A stretch of DNA of 64,000 nucleotides. Origin: Anaerolineales bacterium (GTDB lineage Bacteria; Chloroflexota; Anaerolineae; 4572-78; J111). Of this stretch, positions 43,712-52,294 are shown piece by piece; within the stretch, counting starts at the first letter, position 1, and the number at the start of each line of letters is the position of its first letter. The notes below the pieces were generated by a model. That model was not told where the DNA came from. It did no database searches and saw only the letters and a program-made list of their open reading frames with translations. The translations under genes were made by a program, and so were the position numbers. Location of the stretch: the NCBI GenBank assembly GCA_020634855.1, contig JACKAU010000014.1, forward strand, positions 124,001 to 188,000, given 5' to 3'.

Positions 43712-44539
43712 TCACCCCGCCGCCCGGCTCTCGACCGACCAGACCTGCTCCGCCAACTGCCCCTGCCCCACGTACAAGGCGTAGTCGCTCACATACCCGG
43801 CTACCGCCGCCGTCCCTTCAAATAACATGTCCAACTGCGACCGATAAGCCTGAATACCGGCCACCTTCGCCCGCACCGCCTCATCCGACAGGTGACGCAA
43901 ATTAGGTTTCAATCCCAGGTCCTGGCTATCGGCCAAAGCGGCCTCTAAAGGATAGGCATTCCTGATTGAGTGGCTCGAATAAGGATATTTCGGATCGGCG
44001 TAGGGGTAATCCTCGTAAAAAGTCACGTGGTAGCCTTGGGCCATCAACTGCCGGGCGGCCTGGCGGGTCAGTTGGTGATCAACGTGGTGACCGACGGCCA
44101 GAGGCGCGTAGATCACAGTTTTATCCGGCTCGGCGATGAGTTCATTCACCGCTACGATAATCTGATCCGCCAGCGGGAGATCGTCGGGGTGAATATCGCC
44201 GAACAACGCTTCATTGCTGGTGTAATACCACACCCCCGCCTGAGGGTCGCCTCGGTAGATGCAGTCAGAGAAGGGCAGATACCGGGCTTCGCAGCCCAAG
44301 ACGATCATCGAGGCTTGATCCTCGGCCAACCGGGTGGCCACAACCTCCCCAGGGTTACCCCAGATGCCGTGCATCCAATCGGCATAAGCGGAAAAGGTCT
44401 TAAACTTGGGTTGGGCGGCGAACACGGTCGCCACCAGTACCGTCTCGCCGGCCCGGCGCTGCTGGTAGATGGCTCCCCCACACGACAGCGATACATCATC
44501 GATATGGGGCGACAAGTACAGATGCTGCTCAATAGCCAT
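43712..44539 (-). CDS. PIG-L family deacetylase
   Basis: 275 residues with the zinc motif LSPHIDDVSLSCGG (the A/PHPDDE signature in variant form) near the N-terminus and HHVDHQLTRQAARQL for the third ligand. Family members remove acetyl groups from N-acetylglucosamine-containing compounds such as mycothiol or bacillithiol precursors and antibiotics. The start ATG overlaps the M20 peptidase stop by one base (TGATG), so the two are coupled. The C-terminal extension of about 60 residues after the core is unassigned. Its 3' end faces the metallophosphoesterase gene with only 3 bp between stops. Confidence 0.9.
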   Translation of the reverse strand: MAIEQHLYLSPHIDDVSLSCGGAIYQQRRAGETVLVATVFAAQPKFKTFSAYADWMHGIWGNPGEVVATRLAEDQASMIVLGCEARYLPFSDCIYRGDPQAGVWYYTSNEALFGDIHPDDLPLADQIIVAVNELIAEPDKTVIYAPLAVGHHVDHQLTRQAARQLMAQGYHVTFYEDYPYADPKYPYSSHSIRNAYPLEAALADSQDLGLKPNLRHLSDEAVRAKVAGIQAYRSQLDMLFEGTAAVAGYVSDYALYVGQGQLAEQVWSVESRAAG

Positions 44540-45933
44540 CAGCCGGCCTGCCTTTTCGCCAGCCGTTCGGCCAGTATATCGTAATAAACGATGGCGGTTT
44601 CGATACCCCGGTAGAAGTTGGGCAGGTGGAACTTTTCGTTGGGCGCGTGCAGGTTGTCATCCGGCAGGCCGAAGCCCATCAGAACCACCGGCGCGTGTAA
44701 AATGTCGATGAACAGCGGCACAATCGGCAAGCTGCCGCCTTCCCGCAGATAGAGCGGCGGCCGGCCAAAGGTTTGTTCGTAAGCGTCCGCCGCCGCCTGC
44801 ATAGCCGGGGTTGCCATATCGATAACGGCGCCGCCGCCGGTATTGATGGTGTCAACCGTTACCTCCATCGTGGGCGGGCTAATACTGAGGACGTGCTGCC
44901 TAAATAGCTCAGCGATCTTTTTATGATCCTGGTGCGCCACCAGCCGCATACTCACCTTGGCGCTGGCCGTGGCCGGGATAACCGTCTTGGCCCCGTGGCC
45001 GATAAAACCGCCCTTGATACCGTGAATATCGAGCGTTGGGCGCGCCCCTGTACGCTCGGCCACCGTATAATCCGGGTCGCCCCACAGCGCCGGCGCGCCG
45101 GTTTCGGCCAGCACCGACGTCTCGCTGGTAGGGCCGGTGTTAATCGCCCGCCGTTCTGCCTGATTCAACGGCTTGACATCGTCGTAGAAGCCGGGGATGG
45201 TCACCCGCCCTTGCTCATCCCGCAGCGAGGCCAGTAGCTTGACCATGGCATTGAGTGGGTTCTCAACTACACCGCCGTAGGTGCCGGAGTGCAAATCCTG
45301 CCGCGAGCCGCGCATCGAGATTTCCATATACGTCAACCCGCGTACCCCGGTAATCAAAATGGGCGTCGCCGGATCGAGGATGTGCGAATCGGAAATGAGA
45401 GCGGCATCAGCTTGCAGCAGGCTCTGGTGCGCCTTCACAAAATCTTCCAGATGCGTGCTACCCGACTCCTCCTCGCCTTCCAGCAGAAATTTAATATTCA
45501 ACGGCAGCCGCCCCGCCGCTTGCAGGTAGGCTTCCACCGCCGCCACGTGAATATATAGCTGCCCCTTATCATCCGCGGTTCCCCGGCCATAAATATCCTC
45601 GCCCTTGACCGTGGGCTCAAACGGCGGCGTCAGCCACTCCTCCAGCGGATCGACCGGCTGGACATCGTAATGGCCGTAGATCATTAGCGTTGGGGCGTCC
45701 GGTCCGGCCTCGAGCCAATCGGCGTAGACCATCGGGTGGCCGGGAGTTGGCATTATCTGCACATGATGCAAACCGATGGCCGTCAGCCGGTCAACCAGCC
45801 ACTGCGCGGCCTGGATCGTATCATCGTTATGTTCAGGCAACGCGCCAACACTGGGGATCCGGAGAAACGCCTTCAACGCCTCAAGGGTGTCGGCCTGATG
45901 GGTTTGGACATAGTTTAGAGCTTGGTCTCGCAT
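44539..45933 (-). CDS. M20 family dipeptidase
   Basis: 464 residues. Metal-site motifs of the M20/ArgE/CPG2 family: MIYGHYDVQPVDPLEEW, GRGTADDKGQLYIHV and EGEEESGSTHLEDF, with the dimerisation (lid) domain between about 190 and 350. It hydrolyses dipeptides or N-acyl amino acids in the cytoplasm using two zinc ions. It is translationally coupled to the PIG-L deacetylase; together they may process an acylated amino-sugar/amino-acid conjugate, but general peptide scavenging is equally possible. It diverges from the glycine-cleavage operon. Confidence 0.93.
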   Translation of the reverse strand: MRDQALNYVQTHQADTLEALKAFLRIPSVGALPEHNDDTIQAAQWLVDRLTAIGLHHVQIMPTPGHPMVYADWLEAGPDAPTLMIYGHYDVQPVDPLEEWLTPPFEPTVKGEDIYGRGTADDKGQLYIHVAAVEAYLQAAGRLPLNIKFLLEGEEESGSTHLEDFVKAHQSLLQADAALISDSHILDPATPILITGVRGLTYMEISMRGSRQDLHSGTYGGVVENPLNAMVKLLASLRDEQGRVTIPGFYDDVKPLNQAERRAINTGPTSETSVLAETGAPALWGDPDYTVAERTGARPTLDIHGIKGGFIGHGAKTVIPATASAKVSMRLVAHQDHKKIAELFRQHVLSISPPTMEVTVDTINTGGGAVIDMATPAMQAAADAYEQTFGRPPLYLREGGSLPIVPLFIDILHAPVVLMGFGLPDDNLHAPNEKFHLPNFYRGIETAIVYYDILAERLAKRQAG

Positions 45934-46033
45934 GGTATTATTCCTTATTATAGATGTGAGTCACCCTATTCTAACCCTGAAAGGGCCTACTATAAAATCG
46001 AACCGGTGGTTTTGCGGCCAACCCAAAATCAGA

Positions 46034-46062
46034 TTGACAAAGTTATCCGACCGTGTTAAACT
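46034..46062 (+). promoter_or_regulatory. promoter of the glycine cleavage operon
   Basis: TTGACA (46034-46039), a 17-bp spacer and TAAACT (46057-46062) place the start of transcription near 46069, about 30 bp before the glycine riboswitch. Confidence 0.75.
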
Positions 46063-46100
46063 CCGATTAATCACGATATTACAACTGGCTGGATGACATA

Positions 46101-46304
46101 GGGTGAGAGAGTGTTCGGCGCTGAGCCGAACCGCCGAAGGTGCAAGGTGAGGGGGTAAGCCGTACCCCGTCGCCGAAACTCTCAGGCAAACGGGTCGCTT
46201 TATCGACAGCCACTCTGGAGAGACGACAACTGTGGGCTAGCCACGGGCGTCGCACCGACGGGGCAACCCCAGCAGGGGCAATCTCTCAGGTTTAGGACAG
46301 AGAC
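46101..46304 (+). ncRNA. tandem glycine riboswitch
   Basis: Two glycine aptamers lie in line. The first (about 46101-46222) has the core GCCGAAGGTGCAA and AACTCTCAGGCAAACG, closing with ACTCTGGAGAG. The second (about 46217-46304) has GCACCGACGGGGCAA, then ATCTCTCAGGTTTAGGACAG closing with agac. Cooperative two-aptamer glycine switches are known to turn on gcv operons when glycine is abundant. A terminator hairpin follows directly at 46305, so control is probably at transcription termination. Confidence 0.93.
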
Positions 46305-46338
46305 AACGGGCACGCTCTTGCGATGCCCGTTTTTGTTT
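46305..46338 (+). terminator. riboswitch-controlled terminator
   Basis: Stem aacgggca (46305-46312) with tgcccgtt (46324-46331), followed by tttgtttg. It is the likely expression platform: without glycine it would stop transcription before gcvT. Confidence 0.85.
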
Positions 46339-46351
46339 GTAAGCCGAAGGA

Positions 46352-46400
46352 GTAGGAAGAATGGAGTAGGGAGTAAGGGTCAAGCATTACTCCCTACTCC
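46352..46400. repeat. word-like repeat with a perfect 14-bp inverted repeat
   Basis: ggagtagggagtaa (46363-46376) and ttactccctactcc (46387-46400) are exact complements around a 10-nt loop, located between the riboswitch terminator and the gcvT ribosome binding site. Confidence 0.75.
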
Positions 46401-46429
46401 CGTTAAACGTATTGCAACGGAGGCAATCC

Positions 46430-47542
46430 ATGAGCGAGTCCCTTATGCGAACCCGTCTATACCAATGGCATGTCGATCACGGCGGCCGGATGGTGCCGTT
46501 TGCCGGCTGGGAGATGCCGGTGCAATATACTACCGGCCCCATCGAGGAGCATCACGTTACCCGCCGCTCGGCCGGGCTGTTCGATATCGATCACATGGGG
46601 CAGATCAGCCTCACCGGCCTGGACGCCGAACGCTTTCTCAATCGGCTGGTGACCTGGGATATCACCCAAATGGCCGAATATGAAGCCCACTACGCCCTGA
46701 TGTGCTACGAGACCGGCGGTATTGTCGATGATGTGTTCATCTACAACCTGCCGGATAAATGGTTTGTGGTGGTTAACGCCGATAACTTGGCCAAAGATTA
46801 TGATTGGATGATGGCCCATGCCGACGGCTATGAAGTCACCATTAAAGATGTCTCGGTTGACACCTACATGCTCGCCCTGCAAGGCCCCCGCGCCATCGAA
46901 TTATTGCAGCACCTGACGCCCGCTAACCTGGCCGAAATGCCGCGTTTCACCGCGCTCGAAGCCGAGGTTGACGGCATCAAAACCCTGATTGGCCGCACCG
47001 GCTACACCGGCGAAGACGGCGTCGAACTCTCTTTCCCCGCCGGCAAAGCCCATCGCCTATGGGAGCGAATTTTGGCCGCCGGTCCCGAAACCGGCATCGA
47101 AGTTCAACCCATCGGCCTGGCCGCCCGTGACAGTCTTCGCTTTGAACCCAGCTTCCCCCTCTACGGCCACGAGATCGGCGCCAACATCACCCCTTTGGAA
47201 GCCAACCTCGGTTGGGCTTGCCGCTTCAACACCGACTTCATCGGCAAGGCAGCCCTGCTGGAACAAAAAGAACAGGGCTTGACCAAAAAGCTGATCGGCT
47301 TTGAACTGACCGAAAAAGGCGTGCCGCGCCAGGGTTATCCGGTTGCCAATGAGCAGGGACAAGAGATGGGGGAGGTGGTGGCCGGCCTCTACGCTCCCAC
47401 CGTCGATAAATACTGCGGCCATGCCTTCGTTCCGCCCGAATACGCCAAACCCGGTACGCCCCTTCAAATTATTATTCGCAACAAACCCAAGCAGGCCGTT
47501 GTCGTCAAGCGGCCGTTTTACAAACCGGCTTACCGGTCGTAG
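46430..47542 (+). CDS. gcvT: aminomethyltransferase, glycine cleavage T protein
   Basis: 370 residues from the ATG behind GGAGGCAATCC; an upstream TTG in frame is rejected. It begins RTRLYQWHVDHGGRMVPFAG and shows the folate/aminomethyl site IDHMGQISLTGLDAERFLN and IGRTGYTGEDGVELSFP, then LAARDSLRFEPSFPLYGHEI. It transfers the aminomethyl group from the H protein to tetrahydrofolate, releasing ammonia. It leads gcvT-gcvH-gcvP under the glycine riboswitch; the L protein (lipoamide dehydrogenase) is not in the window. Confidence 0.96.
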   Translation: MSESLMRTRLYQWHVDHGGRMVPFAGWEMPVQYTTGPIEEHHVTRRSAGLFDIDHMGQISLTGLDAERFLNRLVTWDITQMAEYEAHYALMCYETGGIVDDVFIYNLPDKWFVVVNADNLAKDYDWMMAHADGYEVTIKDVSVDTYMLALQGPRAIELLQHLTPANLAEMPRFTALEAEVDGIKTLIGRTGYTGEDGVELSFPAGKAHRLWERILAAGPETGIEVQPIGLAARDSLRFEPSFPLYGHEIGANITPLEANLGWACRFNTDFIGKAALLEQKEQGLTKKLIGFELTEKGVPRQGYPVANEQGQEMGEVVAGLYAPTVDKYCGHAFVPPEYAKPGTPLQIIIRNKPKQAVVVKRPFYKPAYRS

Positions 47543-47555
47543 AACGTCGTGGGAT

Positions 47556-47636
47556 GTGGAACGTGGGATTTAGTGCGTAGTGCGTAATTCGTAGATTGAA
47601 TACGTACTACGAATTACGCACTACGTACTATCGAAC
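47556..47636. repeat. word-like repeat with a perfect 16-bp inverted repeat
   Basis: tagtgcgtaattcgta (47578-47593) and tacgaattacgcacta (47608-47623) are exact complements with a 14-nt loop, in the gcvT-gcvH gap. The same words appear at about 9490-9513 and 13229-13248. Confidence 0.8.
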
Positions 47637-47689
47637 GGATCCCTATCTTGAAGGAAAACTAAATCTATATTATCAAAGGAGCAGTCCCT

Positions 47690-48076
47690 ATGAATGTCGA
47701 TCCCAATGCCAAATATTTGGAAAGCCACGAGTGGTCCCGCAAAGAAGGTGATTTGATTGTCTGTGGCATTAGCGACCACGCCCAGGAGAGCTTGAGCGAT
47801 GTAGTCTTTGTTGAACTGCCGGAAGTCGGCGCCACCTTTAGCAAGGGCGATGTCTTCGGCGTCGTGGAGTCGGTCAAGGCCGCCAGCGACCTGTATATGT
47901 CGATGGACGGCGAAATTGTCGAAATCAATGAGATCCTCGAAGACGAGCCGGAACTTATCAACAGCGATCCCTTCGGCGCCGCCTGGCTGATCAAATTCAA
48001 ACCCTCCGACCCCAGCCAATGGGACGACCTACTTACCCCCGACGAGTACCAAGAAGTCGCCGAAGCCGAAGAGTAA
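47690..48076 (+). CDS. gcvH: glycine cleavage H protein
   Basis: 128 residues, standard size. It carries the lipoyl-attachment site with Lys63 in GVVESVKAASDLYMS, the ESHEW start and the ISDHAQESLSDVVFVELPE block. The lipoyl arm carries the aminomethyl intermediate between the P and T proteins. Start: AAAGGAGCAGTCCCT upstream. It lies between gcvT and gcvP. Confidence 0.96.
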   Translation: MNVDPNAKYLESHEWSRKEGDLIVCGISDHAQESLSDVVFVELPEVGATFSKGDVFGVVESVKAASDLYMSMDGEIVEINEILEDEPELINSDPFGAAWLIKFKPSDPSQWDDLLTPDEYQEVAEAEE

Positions 48077-48080
48077 ATAA

Positions 48081-48162
48081 AAATTAGGAATTAGGAATTA
48101 GGAATTAAACGTTAGAAGGTAAAGCTTTATCCCCTACTCCCTACTTCCTACTCCTTACTTCC
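48081..48162. repeat. direct word repeats in the gcvH-gcvP gap
   Basis: Tandem ttaggaa-type words (48084-48106) and then ctactccctacttcctactc words (48134-48159), ending at the gcvP ribosome binding site GGAGG. They are not strongly complementary to each other. Confidence 0.6.
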
Positions 48163-48172
48163 GGAGGAATCC

Positions 48173-51079
48173 ATGTTCCATCCCACCGACAACGCCCGCA
48201 GCCTGCTCAACCCCATCGACAGTTTCGCCCCACGCCATCTTGGCCCGCGTCCGGCCGATGTTGAGCAGATGCTTGAAATTTTAGAGGTTAGCTCGCTGGA
48301 CGAGCTAATCGAGCAAACCATTCCCGATTCGATCCGGCTGGCGGCCCCGCTGCACCTGCCGCCGGCCCGCACCGAGTCGGAAGTCATCGCCGATCTGCGC
48401 GAACTGGCCGGGATGAACCAGGTCTACCGCTCGTTTATCGGTATGGGCTACGCCAACTGCCTGGTACCGCCGGTCATCCAGCGCAATATCCTGGAGAACC
48501 CCGGCTGGTACACCCAATACACCCCTTACCAAGCCGAGATTGCCCAGGGCCGGCTGGAGGCGCTGCTCAACTTCCAGACAATGGTCAGCGACCTGACCGG
48601 CATGGCCATCGCCAACGCCTCCCTGCTCGATGAAGGCACCGCCGCCGCCGAAGCGATGACCCTCTGCCAGCGGGCTATGCCCCGCAAATCGACGGCCCAC
48701 ACCTTCTTTGTCTCCAACTTGTGCCACCCCCAAACTATCGCCCTGGTCCAGACCCGGGCCGAGGCGTTGGGCATCGAGGTCGTGGTCGGCGACTACATGC
48801 AGTACGACTTCAGCCAGGCCACCTTTGGCGTTCTGCTGCAATACCCGGCCACCGGTGGCGCGATTTTAGACTACGAACCGTTCTGTCGTCAGGCGCACGA
48901 AGCCGGCGCGCTGGTGGTTATCGCCGCCGACCTGCTAGCCCTGACCCTGCTGCGCCCGCCCGGCGAATTTGGGGCCGATGTCGTAGTCGGCAACAGCCAG
49001 CGCTTTGGCGTACCGCTGGGCTACGGCGGGCCGCATGCCGCCTTTATGGCCACCAAAGACGAACACAAACGGCTCATGCCGGGCCGGCTGGTGGGGGTCT
49101 CGAAAGACACCACCGGCAAACCGGCCCTGCGGCTGGCCCTACAAACCCGCGAGCAGCACATCCGCCGCGACAAAGCCACCAGCAACATCTGTACCGCTCA
49201 GGTGCTGCTGGCTATTATGGCTTCGATGTATGGCGTTTACCACGGCCCCGCCGGCCTAACCCGCATTGCCCGGCGGGTGCAGTTGTTGACCGGCGTCCTG
49301 GCCAAAGGTTTGCAGCAGTTGGGCTACACTCTGGACAGCACGACCGTGTTCGACACGCTGAAAATCAGCGATGGGCCGTACGACCAGGCTGTGCTCATCG
49401 ACCGGGCCTTAGCCCACAAGATCAATTTACGTGTGTATGGCGATGGCGCGGTCGGCGTCTCGTTGGATGAAGCGACCACGCCGCAGGATTTGAACGACCT
49501 GTTCGAGATTTTTGGCGCGGCCCTAGGCCAGATCGACCCGGAGGCGCTGGCCGAGCAAGTCGAGACCGGCTACAGCGGCGTCCACGAGCGCACCGGCAGC
49601 TTTATGACCCACCCCGTTTTTCACCGCTGCCACTCCGAAACCGAGATGCTGCGCTACATCCATCAACTGCAAGGTCGCGATCTATCGCTGGCCTTCTCGA
49701 TGATTCCGCTCGGCTCCTGCACTATGAAGCTGAACGCCACCACCGAAATGCTGCCGATCACCTGGCCGGAGTTTGCCAACCTGCACCCCTTTGCCCCGCC
49801 GGAACAAGCCGAAGGCTATCAACTGCTGTTCGAGGACCTGGAAGCGTGGTTGGCCGAGATTACCGGCCTGGCCGGCGTTTCGCTGCAACCCAACGCCGGC
49901 TCACAGGGCGAGTACACCGGGCTGCTGACCATCCGAGCCTACCATCGCGCCAACGGCGAAAGCCACCGCCACGTGTGTCTGATTCCCAGTTCGGCCCATG
50001 GCACCAATCCGGCCAGCGCGGTTATGGCCGGTATGGACGTGGTAGTGGTTCAATGCGATCACGACGGCAATATTGACGTCGACGATCTGCGGGCCAAGGC
50101 CGACCAGCATCGGCATAACCTGGCCGCGCTGATGGTCACTTACCCCTCCACCCACGGCGTGTTCGAGACCGCCATTCACGACATCTGCGAGGTCATTCAC
50201 GACTGCGGCGGGCAGGTCTATATGGACGGGGCCAATATGAACGCCCAAGTCGGGTTGTGCAGTCCGGGCAGCATCGGGGCCGATGTCTGTCACCTCAACT
50301 TGCACAAGACCTTTTGCATTCCGCATGGCGGCGGCGGGCCGGGCGTCGGACCGATTGCTGTGGCCGAGCATCTGCGGCCGTTTTTACCCGGCAGCGCCGT
50401 TGTCCCGAATGTGGGCGGCGAGCACAGCCTGGGTACAATTGCCGCCGCGCCGTGGGGCAGTCCCGACATCCTGCCTATCTCCTACGCTTACATCGCCATG
50501 ATGGGCGCTGCGGGTCTGACCGACGCCAGCCGGATCGCCATCCTCAACGCCAACTACATCGCCCAGCGGCTAGAGCCATACTATCCGGTACTGTACAAAG
50601 GGGCTAACGGTCGGGTCGCTCACGAGTGCATCATCGACCTGCGCCACTTCAAGCACGACGCCGGCATCGAGGTTGAGGACGTCGCCAAGCGGCTAATCGA
50701 CTACGGTTTCCACGCCCCGACCATGTCCTTTCCCGTCGCCGGCACGCTCATGATCGAGCCGACCGAAAGCGAATCGAAGGCCGAACTGGACCGCTTCTGC
50801 GAAGCCATGATCGCCATCCGCCACGAAATCGAGGCCGTGGCCGCCGGCCAGATCGACCCGACCGACAACCCGCTCAAGAACGCCCCCCACTCCGCCGAGG
50901 TCATCACCGCGACCGAGTGGCCCCACCCCTACTCCCGCGAACAAGCCGCCTACCCGGCTCCGTGGGTCAAAGAGGCCAAGTTCTGGCCCTTTGTCTCCCG
51001 CATCGACAATGTCTATGGCGACCGACATCTGTTTTGCGTGTGTGTGCCGCTCGACAGTTACGCGCCGGTGGAGAGCTAA
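48173..51079 (+). CDS. gcvP: glycine dehydrogenase (decarboxylating), P protein, single-chain form
   Basis: 968 residues, the fused P1-P2 form rather than split gcvPA/gcvPB. The N-terminal half has FAPRHLGP and MNQVYRSFIGMGYANCLVPP; the C-terminal half holds the pyridoxal phosphate Lys712 in HLNLHKTFCIPHGGGGPGVG. It decarboxylates glycine and loads the aminomethyl group onto the H protein lipoyl arm. It is the last gene of the riboswitch-controlled operon; a strong terminator lies at 51389-51432, after a palindromic repeat array. Confidence 0.97.
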   Translation: MFHPTDNARSLLNPIDSFAPRHLGPRPADVEQMLEILEVSSLDELIEQTIPDSIRLAAPLHLPPARTESEVIADLRELAGMNQVYRSFIGMGYANCLVPPVIQRNILENPGWYTQYTPYQAEIAQGRLEALLNFQTMVSDLTGMAIANASLLDEGTAAAEAMTLCQRAMPRKSTAHTFFVSNLCHPQTIALVQTRAEALGIEVVVGDYMQYDFSQATFGVLLQYPATGGAILDYEPFCRQAHEAGALVVIAADLLALTLLRPPGEFGADVVVGNSQRFGVPLGYGGPHAAFMATKDEHKRLMPGRLVGVSKDTTGKPALRLALQTREQHIRRDKATSNICTAQVLLAIMASMYGVYHGPAGLTRIARRVQLLTGVLAKGLQQLGYTLDSTTVFDTLKISDGPYDQAVLIDRALAHKINLRVYGDGAVGVSLDEATTPQDLNDLFEIFGAALGQIDPEALAEQVETGYSGVHERTGSFMTHPVFHRCHSETEMLRYIHQLQGRDLSLAFSMIPLGSCTMKLNATTEMLPITWPEFANLHPFAPPEQAEGYQLLFEDLEAWLAEITGLAGVSLQPNAGSQGEYTGLLTIRAYHRANGESHRHVCLIPSSAHGTNPASAVMAGMDVVVVQCDHDGNIDVDDLRAKADQHRHNLAALMVTYPSTHGVFETAIHDICEVIHDCGGQVYMDGANMNAQVGLCSPGSIGADVCHLNLHKTFCIPHGGGGPGVGPIAVAEHLRPFLPGSAVVPNVGGEHSLGTIAAAPWGSPDILPISYAYIAMMGAAGLTDASRIAILNANYIAQRLEPYYPVLYKGANGRVAHECIIDLRHFKHDAGIEVEDVAKRLIDYGFHAPTMSFPVAGTLMIEPTESESKAELDRFCEAMIAIRHEIEAVAAGQIDPTDNPLKNAPHSAEVITATEWPHPYSREQAAYPAPWVKEAKFWPFVSRIDNVYGDRHLFCVCVPLDSYAPVES

Positions 51080-51144
51080 AAGCGGTGGTTGGTTGGTTGG
51101 TTGGTGAAGTTGGGAGGATACCGTGGGGCAAGGGGGATGAACAG

Positions 51145-51342
51145 TTTCACCTGATAAAAGGGTCATTTTCAGCCGCTGAAAGTAGTGATTTCAGGTGCTG
51201 AAAATGGTGGCTTCAGCCGCTGAAAGGGTCGGTTTCAGCCGCTGAAAGTAGTGGTTTCAGGTGCTGAAAGTGGTGGTTTCAGCACCTGAAAATGAAGGGT
51301 TCAGCGGCTGAAAATGAAGAGTTCAGGTGCTGAAAATGAAGG
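51145..51342. repeat. tandem array of 22-bp palindromic units downstream of gcvP
   Basis: Eight clear units of exactly 22 bp start at 51167, 51189, 51211, 51233, 51255, 51277, 51299 and 51321, with a degenerate one at 51145. Each contains TTCAG-N3-CTGAA(A). The N3 core is CCG or its complement CGG in units 1, 3, 4 and 7, and GTG or its complement CAC in units 2, 5, 6 and 8. Because CTGAAA and TTTCAG are complementary, neighbouring units can also pair across the 7-8 nt between palindromes. It lies after the gcvP stop and before the operon terminator. Confidence 0.92.
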
Positions 51343-51388
51343 TTGCGCCTGGAGTAGTCAATAATCCCCCAGGACAAGTGCATTATCC

Positions 51389-51432
51389 GCCCCGGCGCTG
51401 TTTCACTTTGACAGCGTCGGGGCTTTTTCTTG
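51389..51432 (+). terminator. rho-independent terminator of the gcv operon
   Basis: gccccggcgctgt (51389-51401) pairs with acagcgtcggggc (51411-51423) with one wobble, followed by tttttcttg. Confidence 0.92.
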
Positions 51433-51579
51433 CTCGGCTACGATGCATGCCCATTACCTAACGCGCCTAAACGCACTTGATAGCCAACCCGAGCGAAGAG
51501 CGAAGCCCGAGCGAAATTAATATCTGCGAATGATGAAGTTTAAGAAAATAAACGGACAACCGGAGTGGCTCTCCCACCA

Positions 51580-51695
51580 CGCTCGCCGGGCGATAAATCG
51601 GCCCGGCTATGAACAGCGCCCGCTAAAGACGGGCTTTTCAAACCCGCTTGAGCGGGTGCTGTTGAGTAGCCCGGTTGATTTATCACCGGGTGGAC
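51580..51695. repeat. long imperfect hairpin element of about 115 bp
   Basis: The left arm (gataaatcggcccggcta near 51592-51609, then aacagcgcccgc) matches the reverse complement of the right arm (gcgggtgctgtt, then tagcccggttgatttatc near 51667-51684) with few mismatches. The outer ends continue the pairing (cgccggg against caccggg). A small inner hairpin cccgctaaagacggg lies at the left. The segment is crossed by an 83-codon frame that I do not accept as a gene. It looks like a dispersed palindromic repeat or a structured RNA. Confidence 0.75.
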
Positions 51696-51984
51696 GACGG
51701 GGGCACTGTAGTCCGATTATTTATTTAATCTCAATCAACAGGTTTTCTTTAGCAGCGACCGAATTCATTCGGTGGCGATAGGCCGGATGGCTACAGACCA
51801 GGAATTACCGAATCCTCTCAAGAAACTAAATAAAAGAGGGGCAAATGCGATGTAATACGTCGAGGCGGTATTTGGCCCGACGCTGTTGCAGAATATGCAG
51901 GTTCTGGCGGAGATGTTCTAAGATGCCCCCTCCAGCCAGAAAAGGTAGACCAACCACCTTGAAGCATCCAACAAACGCTCAACC

Positions 51985-52147
51985 CAACCGGCAGCAAGTC
52001 TCGTTCAAACTCTACGGCGAGCTGGCCGGCTGGTGGTCGCTGCTTTCGGCCCCAGACGACTACGCTGAAGAGGCGGGATTCACGCCCCGGATCGTGGTCG
52101 ATGCGTACGGGCGCGATCTTTTTGTCGGAGTTAAGACCGTGTCATAA
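51985..52147 (+). pseudogene. internally deleted remnant of a class I SAM-dependent methyltransferase
   Basis: In one frame the sequence reads KLYGELAGWWSLLSAPDDYA, which resembles the N-terminus of class I SAM methyltransferases, and then runs directly into GFTPRIVVDAYGRDLFVGVK, which resembles the C-terminal strand of the same family. The roughly 180-200 residues expected between them, including the SAM-binding motif, are missing. The 5' part of the frame has no conserved start. This looks like an in-frame internal deletion leaving a non-functional scar; the family match is from memory. Confidence 0.5.
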
Positions 52148-52294
52148 GTAACGTCTGGGCTGAATTGTAACAATTTGTAGTAAAACAAAAAATAGAGTAT
52201 CGTATACCTCTGACGCCTCAATAACTACTCAACATCTACCAACCTTTATATTTGATGCAGGCATATCCCCGCATCGACCAATTAGGAGAGCAGG

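Noticed and set aside
51145..51342. CRISPR array
   Set aside because: The period is 22 bp, with 7-8 nt between palindromes that are also repetitive; no spacers and no cas genes.
51530..51781. Small protein-coding gene
   Set aside because: The 83-codon frame runs through a long hairpin repeat, lacks a clear ribosome binding site and has no family-like segment.
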